Counted from the first letter of the stretch, positions 44,870-55,891 are shown. The stretch is 64,000 nt of DNA from Rehmannia glutinosa (GCA_016081115.2 CM071930.1:22325520-22389519); one strand, 5' to 3'. Made by a program: numbers and translations. Notes: a model not told the origin generated them from the letters alone.

Positions 44870-45369
44870 AAGGCACCCAAGTTTGATTCCGAGAGAAGAA
44901 TTTCTGAAGTCGGAGTTAAACTTTAATGCTAATGATGAAAATTTAATGGGGAAACGGATTTCTCAAAGGTTTTGTTCTTTCCTGGCATCTGTCGCGTAGT
45001 AATTAATGCCTGAAACGGCGCATTAATTGGGTTGCCATAATGACAGACACGTGGCATCTTGTGGTTGGACCAATCTTGCGCAGAAACCGAAAAGGTACGT
45101 CAGTTCTGTCAGCGGGCATGGGGACGCGAGGTTTTTTGACATGTTTGACGGCTTTTGAGTTTTTAAAAGGTACGTCTTTTCGAATAAACATCTCGTTTAT
45201 CGAGGAACCCTATCTATAAATACCTTTGTTTCCCTCCATTATTCACTTTCGCAACCATTAACCTTTGAGCTAAAGTAACTAAAACCGAGCAGAAATTTCG
45301 GGTCGGCTTCTCAAGTTCAGAGACTTCGAACTTAGGTATTTTTTCGAAATACTCTCCCTTTACCTATAT
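44870..45369 (+). other. TAT-2 5' region of the antisense gene
   Basis: Non-coding for both strands as far as I can see. It holds the promoter and 5' untranslated region of the plus-strand antisense gene: a TATA box at 45215, a pyrimidine-rich start region near 45245, then the leader to the ATG at 45370. Confidence 0.5.
45215..45222 (+). promoter_or_regulatory. TATA box for the TAT-2 antisense gene
   Basis: TATAAATA in accctatctataaatacc, about 150 bp before the first ATG, on the strand opposite to gag-pol. Confidence 0.6.
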
Positions 45370-46350
45370 ATGTCTTCTTTTGAGGATAGTAGGAGTCGTA
45401 GTTATAGTGTAGAGGTTGAAATTGAGGATCCTCCTCTCGAACCTTCGTTTATTTCTCACCAAAGACGGCGATCTCCGTCTCTCACGGCCGAGCATTATTC
45501 AGATATATCTTCTTGATTCTTCACGAGGTGGAACGCCCTGGAGCGGACGATACTATCTTTGACCCGACGCCGAGAATCGTCTTTAGAGAAGGAACGGTGT
45601 ATCAGCCCGGACTGGTACAAGAGAGTTCCGGTGAAGAATCGCCAAGTGTTGATTCTAGACAATACCAGCCAGAAGAAGAAAATATGGACCCATCGGAGCC
45701 GGAGCGTGATAATGTGGAGCGGGTAAACGAACCCTATGGGTCATCGTAATGGCGGCGACCGGCAAGGAGGAGGCCTCGCCCGTGTTGACTCTCGGTGGAC
45801 GCCGAGCGATATAAACGATATCCCAAGCATGATGATGATCCGGAGATGGGAGAGCTCGGCGAAGGTATCGTATTCCAAATGGTATCCATTTCGGTACAGG
45901 ATGGCATCGAGGTCCCCAAAGACTGCCCGTGGGTTGCGTGGGTATTCATATCGCCAACCTTCTATTCGGACTGCGGTTCCATTGCCGGTTTTTCTCACGC
46001 GGTGGCTCTGCAAGTGGGGTATGCATCCGACCCAAGTGCATCCCATTACGTGGGGTAGGATTATTGGCCTCTTGGTGATGTTCCACCTGGAGAAGTACCC
46101 TCGCCCTAAGTTCAAAGAGATGAATGAACTTTTTGTGGGCGAGCAACTCCTTCATCAAAAGGTCACCGTCGGGTGGTATTATGTCTCTGACCCGATTGGG
46201 GTATCCGGATGGTTTAGTAGAAGGTCTTCCTTCATCGTTGTAGGACTGGAAAGAAAAATGGCTCTGGGTGAGCGGCGAGTGGCAAGCTCGTGTGGAGGAC
46301 GAAGGAAGGGAGACTGTCCTTTATCCTTCTTGATTTTGTTTTTGGTTATA

Positions 46351-46434
46351 GTAAGTCTATATCCTTTCTCCCTTCTCTTTTTTGCTATTTATCGTTTCTT
46401 TTTGTGATTGACTTTTGTCTTTTTACCTTTATAG
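46351..46434 (+). other. Apparent intron 1 of the TAT-2 antisense gene
   Basis: GTAAGTCTATATCC donor, T-rich 84-nt body, acceptor TTTACCTTTATAG. It separates the WKEKW block from the next coding part. Confidence 0.65.
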
Positions 46435-46795
46435 AGAACCACGCATCAAAAGGGCCTCTGTCGACCACCTTCATCCGCAGCTAGAAAATATCCAGGCGGA
46501 GGTGCGAGAGATAGGCGGGTGAGAGGCGCCACCGAGGCCAATTTGGTCGCGGTGGCTTGAGGCCTCGCTCGCCCGACCCGAGACCGAGGGGCGGCTCGGG
46601 ATGAGGAGGTGGAGGTTGAGAGAGAGCCTCAGCAGATCCTCCGGTAATGAACAAGTCGATGACCCATTCTCCGTGGGAGAAGCGGGGCGAAAACAGAGCG
46701 AGCTACGCCGTCCCTCGCGACGGCTAGCCCCGTGGGCAGATCATCCGCGCCCGTAGGGCAAACGTAGACTCGAGCGCCAGTGCGGCCGATTCGAG

Positions 46796-46876
46796 GTAAA
46801 CATTGTATTTTTCACACTTCCTTTTGGAATGTCATTTTGCTTTCTTTTAATCTTCTAACGTGGTTGCTTTGTGTAG
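46796..46876 (+). other. Apparent intron 2 of the TAT-2 antisense gene
   Basis: Donor GTAAACATTG after gattcgag, 81 nt, AT-rich against a GC-rich surrounding exon, acceptor GCTTTGTGTAG. Confidence 0.65.
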
Positions 46877-48048
46877 GGCGCGGCTTGGATTTGCGTGCAC
46901 GTCTTCGTAGCGTGAGGAACACGGCCGCGCGGCGAACTCGGGCGGCTGCCGATCAACCTGTGGATGTGGAGGCGGCTCGGAGAGAAGATATCCGGGCCGG
47001 TAAACGTCCTGCTGATGGAGTGCGAGGCGGTGCGGCCTCCTCTTCAAAGGAGAAGAGGAGGAATTGTGATAGAGGAGCCGATCGATCAAGGGGTTGGTCG
47101 AACGGCACCGAACATCCCGAATGACCCTTAAGAAGAGAGAGGTCCGTGAACTTTCTCGGATGACCTCGGCAGGGAAGGTCACTTCATTCCTCCAAGTCAA
47201 GTGAGGGATGAATATTGTGAGGGGATGATTGGACTACGCCCTCGATGGTTTGTGGAATTCGTTCGATGTGCCACGCCGACAGAGGAGCAAACGAGAGTCT
47301 TACCGGAGGCGGTCGGGCGGCGATGAGTGTCCGGCTCGTTCTGGACAAAAGGCATCGAGCAATTCTGCTCGGAGACTGGCTTCGAAGAACAAATTCAGTA
47401 TGCCATGGCAATGTCTGGGCGGATGATTGGGCTCTTATGGCATGCGGTTGGGGGAACTCGCGAGCTAGAGAAAAAATATGCCGACCTGGAAAGGCGGCAC
47501 GGGAATCTGCAGGAGGCCCATGCTACCCTCCAAGGGGTACAAGAATCGTTCAAGACTCAAGCGGATGAGGCTACGGCTCGGCCAACTCTGAGAGAGAAAC
47601 TGCTGCGAGGGCCGAGGCAGAGCGAGATCAGGCCCGCAGGGCTGAAGAAGAGCTTAGGGCTAAGGTCGCCGAGCTGGAACGTGCGGCCACTGCCCGGTCC
47701 GAGGAAATGGAGAGGCGTCTAGCCGATGTGCGCAGGGAGGCTGAAGAAACTGCCCATCGGGAAACTGAGGAAGTTCGTAGAGAGGCCGTTGAAGCTTACA
47801 AAGACTCGAGGAGTATGCATTCATGTTAACTCGCGCCACGTGACGGCCTTCGAGAAATTCTTGATTTAGTTAAGGGCGGGCGTACTGTTGCTCAGCTTGA
47901 GGAAGATTTGGCCCTCCTGGAGGCTGATCTCGATACCCTTCGGCCGAACTTTGCCGAGGCTCCTAATGCGCAGGGCTCTCCTCCTCCGGACGTGGAAGAA
48001 GTCGCCTCTAGCGGTGCCGTCGAAATTCCGCCCCCTGCTCAGTCTTGA

Positions 48049-48379
48049 TGCTTTCATATGTACCCATAGGTAGGTAATTTGGCTTCGTGCCTCAAGATGT
48101 AATGGGCTCCGGCCTCCCTTATGTAAATACTTTTGAAGTAGAAATGAATTGTTATTTTCCTCACCTGTGTATGTGTTTCAAGCTTTTTGTAGATGCTCGG
48201 CTCTTTTCCTTTTTGTAAGATTGTTGCCTGTTTTCTTTTTCCTTTTATATTCCCAAGTACGGGGCTCGGTTCCCAGTGCTTCTGAATAAGGGACTTTACT
48301 TGCTTTAATTGATTCTCATACTAGGTATATGAACCTGCTCTTTATTTTGTTTTTTGGTACTTGGTGTATAAACCAAGTT
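48049..48379 (+). other. Antisense-gene 3' region
   Basis: T-rich non-coding stretch after the antisense-gene stop, passing into the tandem repeat. No defined terminator is seen. Confidence 0.4.
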
Positions 48380-49297
48380 TTCATTTTGTGCCTGGTGTGC
48401 ACATCGAATCTTTGATTTGCGCTTGGTGCGTAACCAAATCTTTGATCTGTGCTCGGTGCGTAACCAAGTCTTGGTATTATGTTCGGTGTGTAACCGAGTC
48501 TTTATTGCGCTTGGTGCGTAACCGAGTCTTTATTGCACTCGGTGCGTAACCGAGTCTTTATTTAGTGCTCAGTGCGTAACCGAGTCTTGGTATTGTGCTC
48601 GGTGCGTAACCAAGTCTTTATTTTGTGCTTGGTACGTGGCCAAGTCTTTATTTTGGTGCTCGGTGCGTAACCAAGTCTTGATTTTGGTGCTCGGTGCGTA
48701 ACCAAGTCTTGATTTCGGTGCTCGGTGCGTAACCAAGTCTTGATTTTGGTGCTTGGTGCGTAACCAAGTCTTGATTTCGGTGCTCGGTGCGTAACCAAGT
48801 CTTGATTTTGTGCTTGGTGCGTAACCAAGTCTTGATTTCGGTGCTCGGTGCGTAACCAAGTCTTGATTTCGGTGCTCGGTGCGTAACCAAGTCTTGATTT
48901 TGTGCTCGGTGCGTAACCAAGTCTTTATTTTGTGCTCGGTGCGTAACCAAGTCTTGATTTCGGTGCTCGGTGCGTAACCAAGTCTTGATTTCGATGCTCT
49001 GCGTAACCAAGTCTTGATTTTGGTGCTTGGTGCGTAACCAAGTCTTGATTTCGGTGCTCGGTGCGTAACCAAGTCTTGATTTTGTGCTTGGTGCGTAACT
49101 AAGTCTTGATTTCGGTGCTCGGTGCGTAACCAAGTCTTGATTTCGGTGCTCGGTGTGTAACCAAGTCTTGATTTTGTGCTCGGTGCGTAACCAAGTCTTT
49201 ATTTTGTGCTCGGTGCGTAACCAAGTCTTGATTTTGGTGCTCGGTGCGTAACCAAGTCTTGATTTCGGTGCTCGGTGCGTAACCAAGTCTTTATTTT
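48380..49297. repeat. 31-bp tandem repeat array in TAT-2
   Basis: About 29 copies of a 30-32-bp unit like ggtgctcggtgcgtaaccaa plus gtcttgatttc. Units at the left end are more diverged (from 48380), those in the middle nearly identical. It lies between the antisense gene and the integrase end. No stop occurs in any minus-strand frame of the unit, so long spurious ORFs cross it. Confidence 0.95.
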
Positions 49298-49469
49298 GTG
49301 ACGTACCTGAGGTGACGTTTCGCCCTTCAGCTTAAGCCGAGGCGATTTTTTGCTGTCCTCGGCACATAGCTGAGGTGAGTAAAAACTTCGTTTCCCTTTA
49401 GAGAGCTCACGAAATACCAGATGAAAGGATAATTCTTTGGAATCCTATCTGGATCATAGACCGAGATCT
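49298..49469 (-). other. TAT-2 short 3' spacer after integrase
   Basis: Non-coding stretch between the integrase stop (49470-49472) and the tandem array; GC-mixed, nothing recognised. Confidence 0.4.
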
Positions 49470-50677
49470 TTATTGATAGTACCGTTTCAGGTATGCTACA
49501 TTCCATGGATGCATAAATTTTTCTCCACTCAAATATTCTAGCTGGTCGCCCACGGATAAGACGTGGTGACCGAAATGGGCCCCCTGTGTTGGCTTCAATG
49601 GGTGGGTTGAATGCCCGTTATCTTTTTCAATACAAGATCGCCGACCGAAATCTTCTTTCCTTTACTTTCGAATTGTAGTACCTTTCACTCCTTTGTTTAT
49701 ACACTGCATTTTTCATCAAGATCGCACCTTTTTTTCTTCGAAAGGTGTCTAGCTCGGCTCGGAGAGAGCCTCATTATAGTCTTCTTCAAAATTTGCATTC
49801 AAGGTAGGGCTCCAATCACAACAGCAGGAATCACCGCCTCGGCTCCATAAGCTAAAGAAAAAGGTGTTTCTCCGGTGGCCGCTCGATGTGTCGTTCAGTA
49901 TGACCATAGTACACCGGGTAGTTCCTCCGCCAATTACCTTTAGACTCCTCCAATCTCGCCTTCAAGGTATACTTGAGTATTTTATTAACGGCCTCAACTT
50001 GTCCGTTCGATTCGGGGTGGTATGGAGTTGAGAAATAGTTTTTATGCGGAAACCTTCACAAAATTTGAAACCTTCGGTTATATCGATTATTTCCCATTGT
50101 CTCGTAACAATCGAATGTGGTATCCCGAATCTACTGAGATAATGGTTCTCCATACAAAGCTCACAATCTTTTCTTCATCTATTTTTGCGAGGCTCCGCCT
50201 CGGCCCATTTTGTGAAATAATCCACCGCCACAATGGCATACTTGACGCCCCTTTGCCAGTGGGGAGTGGTCCGATGAGGTCCATTCCCCATTTGGCGAAC
50301 GGCCATGGGCTAAATACGGAGGTAAGTTGTTCAGGATGATATCTGACCTGCGGTGCAAATCTTTGGCACTTCTCGCATCTTTTGACGAGGTCGGTTGCGT
50401 CCTTTCTTAGGGATGGCCAGTAGTATCCTTGCCGTATTAATTTATAGGCCAACGTTTGGCCCCCAGCGTGGTTGCCGCATATTCCCTCATGAACCTCTCG
50501 AAGTGCATAATCGGCATCTGTCTCGGAAAGGCAGCGTAGGAGTGGGACGGAGTATCCTCGTTTGTATAGAATGCCATCGACTAGTGTAAACCGAGCCGCT
50601 TGAGTTCGTAGTGTTCTGGCTTCAGCTTTGTTTTCGGGTTGAATTCCTTTCTCTAAATACTGAACGATTGGAGTCAT
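49470..50677 (-). pseudogene. pol: TAT-2 integrase
   Basis: DDE integrase read from 50677 leftward. HHCC zinc finger: VHEGICGNHAGG and CEKCQRFAP. The first catalytic Asp is in WGMDLIGPLP (about 50280). The second Asp region (FGIPHSIVT near 50110) and the Glu region (NGQVEAVNK near 49990) are in different frames. The C-terminal end reads FMHPWNVAYLKRYYQ before TAA at 49470-49472. There are two or three frame changes, but all catalytic residues except the second Asp are clear. No chromodomain. Confidence 0.85.
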
Positions 50678-50689
50678 CCGTGTGCATTC

Positions 50690-51660
50690 GGCGGTTTATT
50701 GTATATATCTTCTTTGCGCCAAGTGATGGGGCAGGTTGTGTGTGATGACATCCGCAATGGCATCCGTCCCTCGGGCTGGAACCCTAGCCGAGCTAATGCA
50801 TCCGCCGCATGTTTTCGGCTCGGGGCACATGTAAGACTTTTGTCTTAAAGTGTGATAATCTCTTCTTGACCAAATCCAAATATTGCGCGATTTTTGCTCT
50901 TTTGCCTCGTACTCACCATTGATTTGATGAACGACCGGTGAGAATCTTTGTGTACCAATAGTTGTTTTAGGCCCATAGATCTTTGCCATATCTAAGCCCG
51001 CAAGGAGTGCCTCATATTCGGCCGTTGTTCGTTGCGGGAATCAAATCGTACGGCCGAGCAAAGAGCATTTTTCATTTGGATCGATTATCACAATTCCCGC
51101 CGCCTCGGCTGCGGTGGAAGAGCCGTCAACGAATAATTTCCATTCTTGGTCTTCCATAACTTCTAATCGTATGGAAGGTGTGAATTCGGCCACAAAGTCG
51201 GCTAAAGCCTGCCCTTTTATTGCGGTGCGTGGTTCGTATATAATGTCAAATTGATTGAGTTGGACGGCCCACTTAATCATCCGACCGAAAGTATCGGTCG
51301 GTGTAATACTTGTTTCATGGGTAGTTCGTCAATACTATAATCTTGTGTTCTAGGAAATATGGACGGAGTTTCGCGCGCGATGATTAATGAATAAGCCAAC
51401 TTTTCCATTGGTGGGTATCGGAGCTCGGCGTCATGTAACGCTTGATTGGTGTAATAAATGGATGTTGAATAGAGCCATCTAGCTTTGATTAACACCGAAG
51501 CCGATGGCGATTCGGATACCGCCAAGTACAAATACAAGTCCTCCTTGGGTTGGTTTTTGCAATATAGGGATTGAAGAAAGGTGTTGTTTGAGGGATTCAA
51601 AGGCAATGTGGCTTGCTCGGTCCACTCGAAATTTTTGCTTTTCTTTATAATTTCAAAGAA
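50690..51660 (-). pseudogene. pol: TAT-2 RNase H domains
   Basis: 51606-51277 encodes the gypsy RNase H (SVLIKARWLYSTSIYYTNQA, LRYPPMEKLAYSLI). 51280-51041 encodes the connection and a second, archaeal-like RNase H (IIYEPRTAIKGQALADFVAE, WKLFVDGSSTAAEAAGIVI with the Asp). It continues after a shift with TAEYEALLAGLDMAKIYG (about 51030-50980, Glu). Two RNase H domains, as in TAT-1, support the Tat assignment. Three frames are needed, so it is broken as read. Confidence 0.75.
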
Positions 51661-51736
51661 AGGCTTGCACTTGTCGTGGATCGTGAAACAAATCGGTTAA
51701 GGGGCGCGCCAATCGGCTGTTAGGCTTTGTACCTTT

Positions 51737-52861
51737 TTACGAGTTCGGGGGTTCTAGATCAATGATGGCTTTTATTTTATCTGGGTTGGCTTCTATTCCC
51801 CTTTGGCTGACCATATACCCCAAAAATTTACCTGAGCCGACCCCAAACTTACACTTTCTTGGGTTTAACATCATCTTGTACTCTCTCACAACAGCAAACA
51901 TTTTATTAAGGTCGTTTAGATGATCGGAAATGTACAATGATTTTACCAACATGTCATCTACATAGACTTCCATAGTGTGACCTATCATTTTTTCAAACAT
52001 CTTATTTACTAACCTTTGATAGGTCGCACCAGCATTCTTCAATCCGAAGGGCATCATCTTGTAACAGTAAATTCCCCGAGCAGAGAAGAATGATGTATTT
52101 TCTTCATCTTCTGGGTGCATCCGTATTTGGTTGTAACCCAAGTATGCATCTATGAAGCTCATCAGTTCGTGTCCCGCCGTGGCATCTACCATATAATCAA
52201 TATTTGGCAATGGATAACTGTCCTTAGGGCATGCTTTGTTGAGGTCGGTAAAATCCACGCACAGGCGCCACTGGCCATTGCTTTTCTTTACCAAAACAGG
52301 ATTGGCGACCCATCGGGGATAGAGGACTTCCCGGATGAATTGATTGTCTATCAACTTGTTAACCTCGGCTTCAAGTGCAGCTTGTCTGTCAGGGCCGAGC
52401 TTACGCCTTTTCTGGATAACTGGGCGGAACGTTAAATCAATATTGAGGCGGTGGCACGCATATTTAGGGTCAATTCCGGGCATGTCTGCATGAGTCCATG
52501 CGAAGACGTCAAGATTATTTCCCAAAAACTCGATCAGCTCGGTTCGATATGGTTCTGGGAGATCATGACCAATACGCAGTTGGCGCCCCTCGCTTGGCCT
52601 TCCGACATTGATTATGTCAACCTGTTCTACTGGTTCCGCCCGTTTTCTTTTCTTTCTTTGCCCCTCTTTGATCCTTAAGGGCAATTCGTCTTCAGTGGCT
52701 GGCTCGTTCTCGACTGTCGGTTCGCCTTCTTCCATCATTGGTTCCTTCCCGGGTCGACGAGCTGGATTATCCTCCTGAACGACCACCACTTTTCGCTCGG
52801 ACTCCTCCTTGGGCAGGGGATCGTCCTGTGTGGTTCCACTAGTTTGTCCTTGTTCTGCCAC
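51737..52861 (-). CDS. pol: TAT-2 reverse transcriptase, open
   Basis: 374 codons without a break, the best preserved pol segment here. The N-terminal 110 residues are an acidic, Lys/Glu-rich linker between protease and RT. RT follows: NLDVFAWTHADMPGIDPKYA, then AANPVLVKK-like NPVLVKKSNGQWRLCVDFTD, ACPKDSYPLPNID, MSFIDAYLGYNQI, MMPFGLKNAGATYQRL and the active site EVYVDDMLVKS (YVDD codons at 51953-51964). It ends GYMVSQRGIEANPDKI and a TAG at 51737-51739; RNase H follows in another frame. In a living element the frame would be continuous from gag. The Met at 52861 is simply the first after the upstream break. Confidence 0.9.
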   Translation of the reverse strand: MAEQGQTSGTTQDDPLPKEESERKVVVVQEDNPARRPGKEPMMEEGEPTVENEPATEDELPLRIKEGQRKKRKRAEPVEQVDIINVGRPSEGRQLRIGHDLPEPYRTELIEFLGNNLDVFAWTHADMPGIDPKYACHRLNIDLTFRPVIQKRRKLGPDRQAALEAEVNKLIDNQFIREVLYPRWVANPVLVKKSNGQWRLCVDFTDLNKACPKDSYPLPNIDYMVDATAGHELMSFIDAYLGYNQIRMHPEDEENTSFFSARGIYCYKMMPFGLKNAGATYQRLVNKMFEKMIGHTMEVYVDDMLVKSLYISDHLNDLNKMFAVVREYKMMLNPRKCKFGVGSGKFLGYMVSQRGIEANPDKIKAIIDLEPPNS

Positions 52862-52982
52862 GTTAATCTCTACCGGTCGGAGTTTAAGAGAGCATTCTCG
52901 TGACTCCTTTGATTCCCTTTATGTATAGCTTCGCCATCGGATGTTGGGAATTTTATACAAAAATGATATATTGAAACGGCTT

Positions 52983-53489
52983 TTATATGATAAAGCAATG
53001 GCCTCCCAATGATAGCATTGTACTCGAATCGGCATTGATTATTTTGAATGTTGTCATGACGGTCCGTTTATGCAAACCTTGTCCCATTTGGATGGGCAAA
53101 TCAACTTCCCCGAGCGGGACTATCCTTCCTCCTCCAAACCCCAGAATGTTGTCATTGCATGGACGGATATAACTATCGTCCACGTTCAATCTTCGAAATG
53201 CTCGGACATAAATGACTGACGAATAACTTCCGGTGTCGATCAAAATTCTGTGAACTGGAATACCCAAAATCGGTGCAGTAATGACCAGAGGGTCAGAATG
53301 AGGATGGACCACCTGGTCGGCATCCGCATCCGAGAACACAAAGTGACCGGTGGGTTGGCCTTCCTTGATTTCCACCACCCGAACTTGTCTTTCGGCATTG
53401 GTTGCCTGTCTAACATCGGCTTTTCTTTTCTTGTTGGAGCGTCTATCCTCTACTGTGTTAGTATTGATTCGACTGACACTTGACATCAT
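52983..53489 (-). pseudogene. pol: TAT-2 aspartic protease
   Basis: Open 168 codons. Gag-protease linker (GQPTGHFVFSDADADQVVHP), then DPLVITAPILG and the catalytic motif RILIDTGSYSSVIY (Asp codon near 53240), then NILGFGGGRIVPLGEVDLPI. The final strand lies near 52985. The Asp-Thr-Gly is intact. The following RT frame starts about 120 bp further on, after a break. Confidence 0.85.
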
Positions 53490-53617
53490 GAGGATCTCCC
53501 TCCCCTGGTTTTCGGCCGGGGCGGCAGGAGAGTTGGATTGATTACGCGCTCCGGATTGACACCTTGAGCCAGTGCCGGTGGGGACGGAAGCTCATGAAAG
53601 TACCTTTTGAGACCGCC

Positions 53618-55149
53618 CTACCGAACAACACGCATAATTTCCCTAATTAGATCTCGGCACTCATCCGTATCGTGACCTATCGATTTATGATAGGCACAGT
53701 ATCGACGCGAATCTAATTTTGCCGACTCAATTTTCAGAGGCCGAGCCGGAGGCAACAAATTCAGACCCTGTACTTCATTCCATATGGCTGATGGAGTGTG
53801 GGTCAAAGTACTCCTCAGCGCTGCGACTTCGGCCCTCGCCTCTTGGCGAGCCCTAAATCCAGTGGTCGGGTTTTCCGAGAACGGCCGGAATCCCATCCTC
53901 GGCCCAACTATTGGTTCTTTCCTTCCGTCCTTTCTTACGCCCCCTGGCCGGTGCTCGGGGCGGTTACTTGCCATGGCTTCTTCTGCACAAATATGGCGTT
54001 CCGCGCGGACCAGAAATTCTTGGTACGAGGTCGCCCACGATTCGTGGATGGAGTAATTAAACCAAGTCTCGGGGGCCAGTCCAGCCATGGCTGCGATCAA
54101 AATGGCGTCATCCGACACCGGTTCCATCTCTCGAACTTGTTTATTGAACCGAGAAATATAGCTTTTCAGGGGCTCGTCCTTCCCTCGTTTGATGTTTACG
54201 AGGGAGTCCTTAGGTGCGGCTCGGACTTTGGACGTTAAGAAATGCATCGTAAAGCGGAGGCCGATCCCCATGCCTCGAATGGATCCCCGTGGTAGGGTCC
54301 TAAACCAACGGTGGGCTCGGCCGCCCAAAGTTAGGGGAAGGCCCCGCAGAGGATGGCATCACTTGACTGCAGTTCCATCCATGCTAAGTACTTGTGAACG
54401 TGAGTGGTCGGGTCGGTTTCCCATTGTAGAGACCGACCGGGGATTTTCAACTTTGGCGGTAATGGGGTCGCGAGAATTCAGGGAAAATGGACAGAGCAGC
54501 CTGGTGGTTCATTACTTGGGGTGGTCTACGAGGCGTTCGCCATCCGGACCACCTTCCAATTCGTTTAGACGACGATGCGGCGGTGTATTTCTACATCCGT
54601 TCTGCCGCCATAAGCTAGGGCCTTGGACTGTTTGACCCGGAAGCCGCTCCCGCTCATCAGGAAACCCGAGCCGGAACTTATCGTCGAGCCGGGCGAAAAG
54701 GATCAACTCGGTCGTCCGGCGAACACTGAGTGGGCATGACGATGTCGCGTTGGCTCCGGTAGTGACTCTGCTATACGACTTTGCTCCTCCTCATCTTCTT
54801 GCGGCCGCCTTCTGTCACGACGGACATGTTGTTCATTACCTGAACTGGCTTCTTGGGCTTCGTGATGAGGAAGCCCGGGAATTTGAGGATTAATGTTAAC
54901 ATTTAGTTGTGGGTTGAGTGGGTTAGTATTTGCAAGGAGTGGAGGAGGTGCTTGAGAATTTGTGGTAGCGAGAGTTTGTGATATGAGTTGGTTCATTTGT
55001 TGTACAAAAGTTGGGTTGGCAATTAGCTGAGCAAAAGGAAATAAAGTAGTGCTCCCCGCTTCTGTTTGGAGCATATTTTGGCCATTCGTAGTCTGGCCAG
55101 TTTGGTTGTTCAAATGTTGCTCTTCAGTCAAACGGGCATTTCTCGACAA
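53618..55149 (-). pseudogene. gag: TAT-2 Gag
   Basis: The ATG at 55149 opens MSRNARLTEEQHLN, with an Asn/Gln/Pro-rich N-terminal part to 54703. The next part is in other frames (54702-54329). The core is open in 54328-53618: GGRAHRWFRTLPRGSI, FTMHFLTSK, LVNIKRGKDEPLKSYISRFN and LAPETWFNYSIHE, then an Arg-rich stretch and the knuckle-like CAYHKSIGHDTDEC near the end. Gag core and knuckle are of the plant gypsy Tat type but of a different subgroup from TAT-1. Two frame changes. Confidence 0.85.
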
Positions 55150-55256
55150 TTGACTCGTTTTTGTCTATTATGAAAAGGTTAAGCGTTAAACTTTACCTGG
55201 TTTTTACTTAACTTGCTTTTGACTGGAACTCTGACCGGACCAATACGGGCCCCCGC

Positions 55257-55272
55257 CCTCCTTCTAGCGCCA
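55257..55272 (-). other. TAT-2 primer binding site
   Basis: Minus strand reads TGGCGCTAGAAGGAGG three bases after the LTR end (CTACA then AAT). Position and TGGCGC start fit a tRNA primer site; I do not assign the tRNA. Confidence 0.6.
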
Positions 55273-55275
55273 ATT

Positions 55276-55886
55276 TGTAGACGTGTGTTTTGGTCAACAA
55301 GCAAAAATATGTAAAAGATTTAACACGTGGAAATATAAACGTGCGTAACGTATATTTATTTTTGGCTAATTCTGTCTTTTTTGCATAATGTCGAGCCGAA
55401 TTATTGGGGTCGGTCTTTCTTGCAATTTTTTCTCTCTTCTTAAGTTTTCCCTCTATCAGACTTTTTATACCCCTTCGAGTAAGTGGGTTTACAATAGTCA
55501 TCTTTGCACTAACTATTCATTAATTAGTAAAATAATTAAAGAAAGACACATGTCCCTCTCTAACTATGCATGTCAGTCAAAACTTGCCACTTGTCGACTT
55601 CTCTTCATAATTTTCTGACATGTGGCAGTTTCTGATACCAATAAAGCGTTAAGCATGGGCGTGTGATTATTTTTATGAGGCTGTCACGCATGCGTTTCCT
55701 GTCGGAATTTGGGCTCGGGGATCGGGGCTCGGCGGACGTGTTGCGGTTGGGCTCGGTAATGGGCGAGCTTAATTCGTGACGTGTCTTCGCGCACCATTGT
55801 TGACGTCACCCGTAGGTCGCCTACTCGGATGTGTGTTGGACTGATGACTTGGACTAATTACTTCCAGCTCGGCTCGGGTGTCATCA
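55276..55886 (-). repeat. TAT-2 5' LTR (right end)
   Basis: Partner of 44260-44869. TATA box reversed at 55461-55469. Ends GTGTCATCA at 55886 next to the target duplication. Confidence 0.9.
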
Positions 55887-55891
55887 GCTGG
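55887..55891 (+). repeat. Target site duplication of TAT-2, right
   Basis: gctgg, identical to 44255-44259. Confidence 0.9.

Larger units (their letters stand above)
45370..48048 (+). pseudogene. TAT-2 antisense extra gene, three exons
   Basis: Plus-strand gene opposite to gag-pol. The ATG at 45370 opens MSSFEDSRSRSYS, then an acidic, Ser/Pro-rich part (to about 45740, one TGA at 45513). A conserved block with RWLCKWGMHPTQVHPITWGR (45985-46050) and WKEKWLWVSGEW (46252-46290) follows; both match in type and order the TAT-1 antisense gene (INHLGPNSF, WKDKYFFISS) and recall Transposase_28. Apparent introns lie at 46351-46434 and 46796-46876. The last exon encodes a long coiled coil (ELEKKYADLERRHGNLQEAH, then Glu/Arg/Ala heptads to about 47830) and QLEEDLALLEADLDTL before TGA 48046-48048. 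Three or four frame changes, some at possible CAG/CTG errors, so it could be intact. Function unknown. Confidence 0.75.
44260..55886 (-). mobile_element. TAT-2: complete Tat-type Ty3/gypsy element
   Basis: 11,627 bp with two LTRs (610 and 611 bp) and a perfect 5-bp target duplication gctgg. Minus-strand gag, protease, RT, RNase H domains and integrase run from right to left. A plus-strand (antisense) gene and a 31-bp tandem repeat lie between integrase and 3' LTR. The LTRs differ at roughly 15 positions by eye, so it is fairly young. It is inserted in the gag region of SIRE-d, in the same orientation. Confidence 0.95.

Noticed and set aside
48562..49286. Long minus-strand ORFs of up to 212 codons with repeated TEH/THRA motifs
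   Set aside because: They read through the 31-bp tandem array, whose unit has no stop in any minus-strand frame; all three frames stay open and give the same peptide in shifted form.
48380..49297. CRISPR-like appearance of regular repeats
   Set aside because: Units follow each other without spacers and the setting is a plant retrotransposon; it is a minisatellite.
52115..54640. Plus-strand ORFs of 75-148 codons opposite TAT-2 gag, protease and RT
   Set aside because: Shadows of clearly recognisable minus-strand domains.
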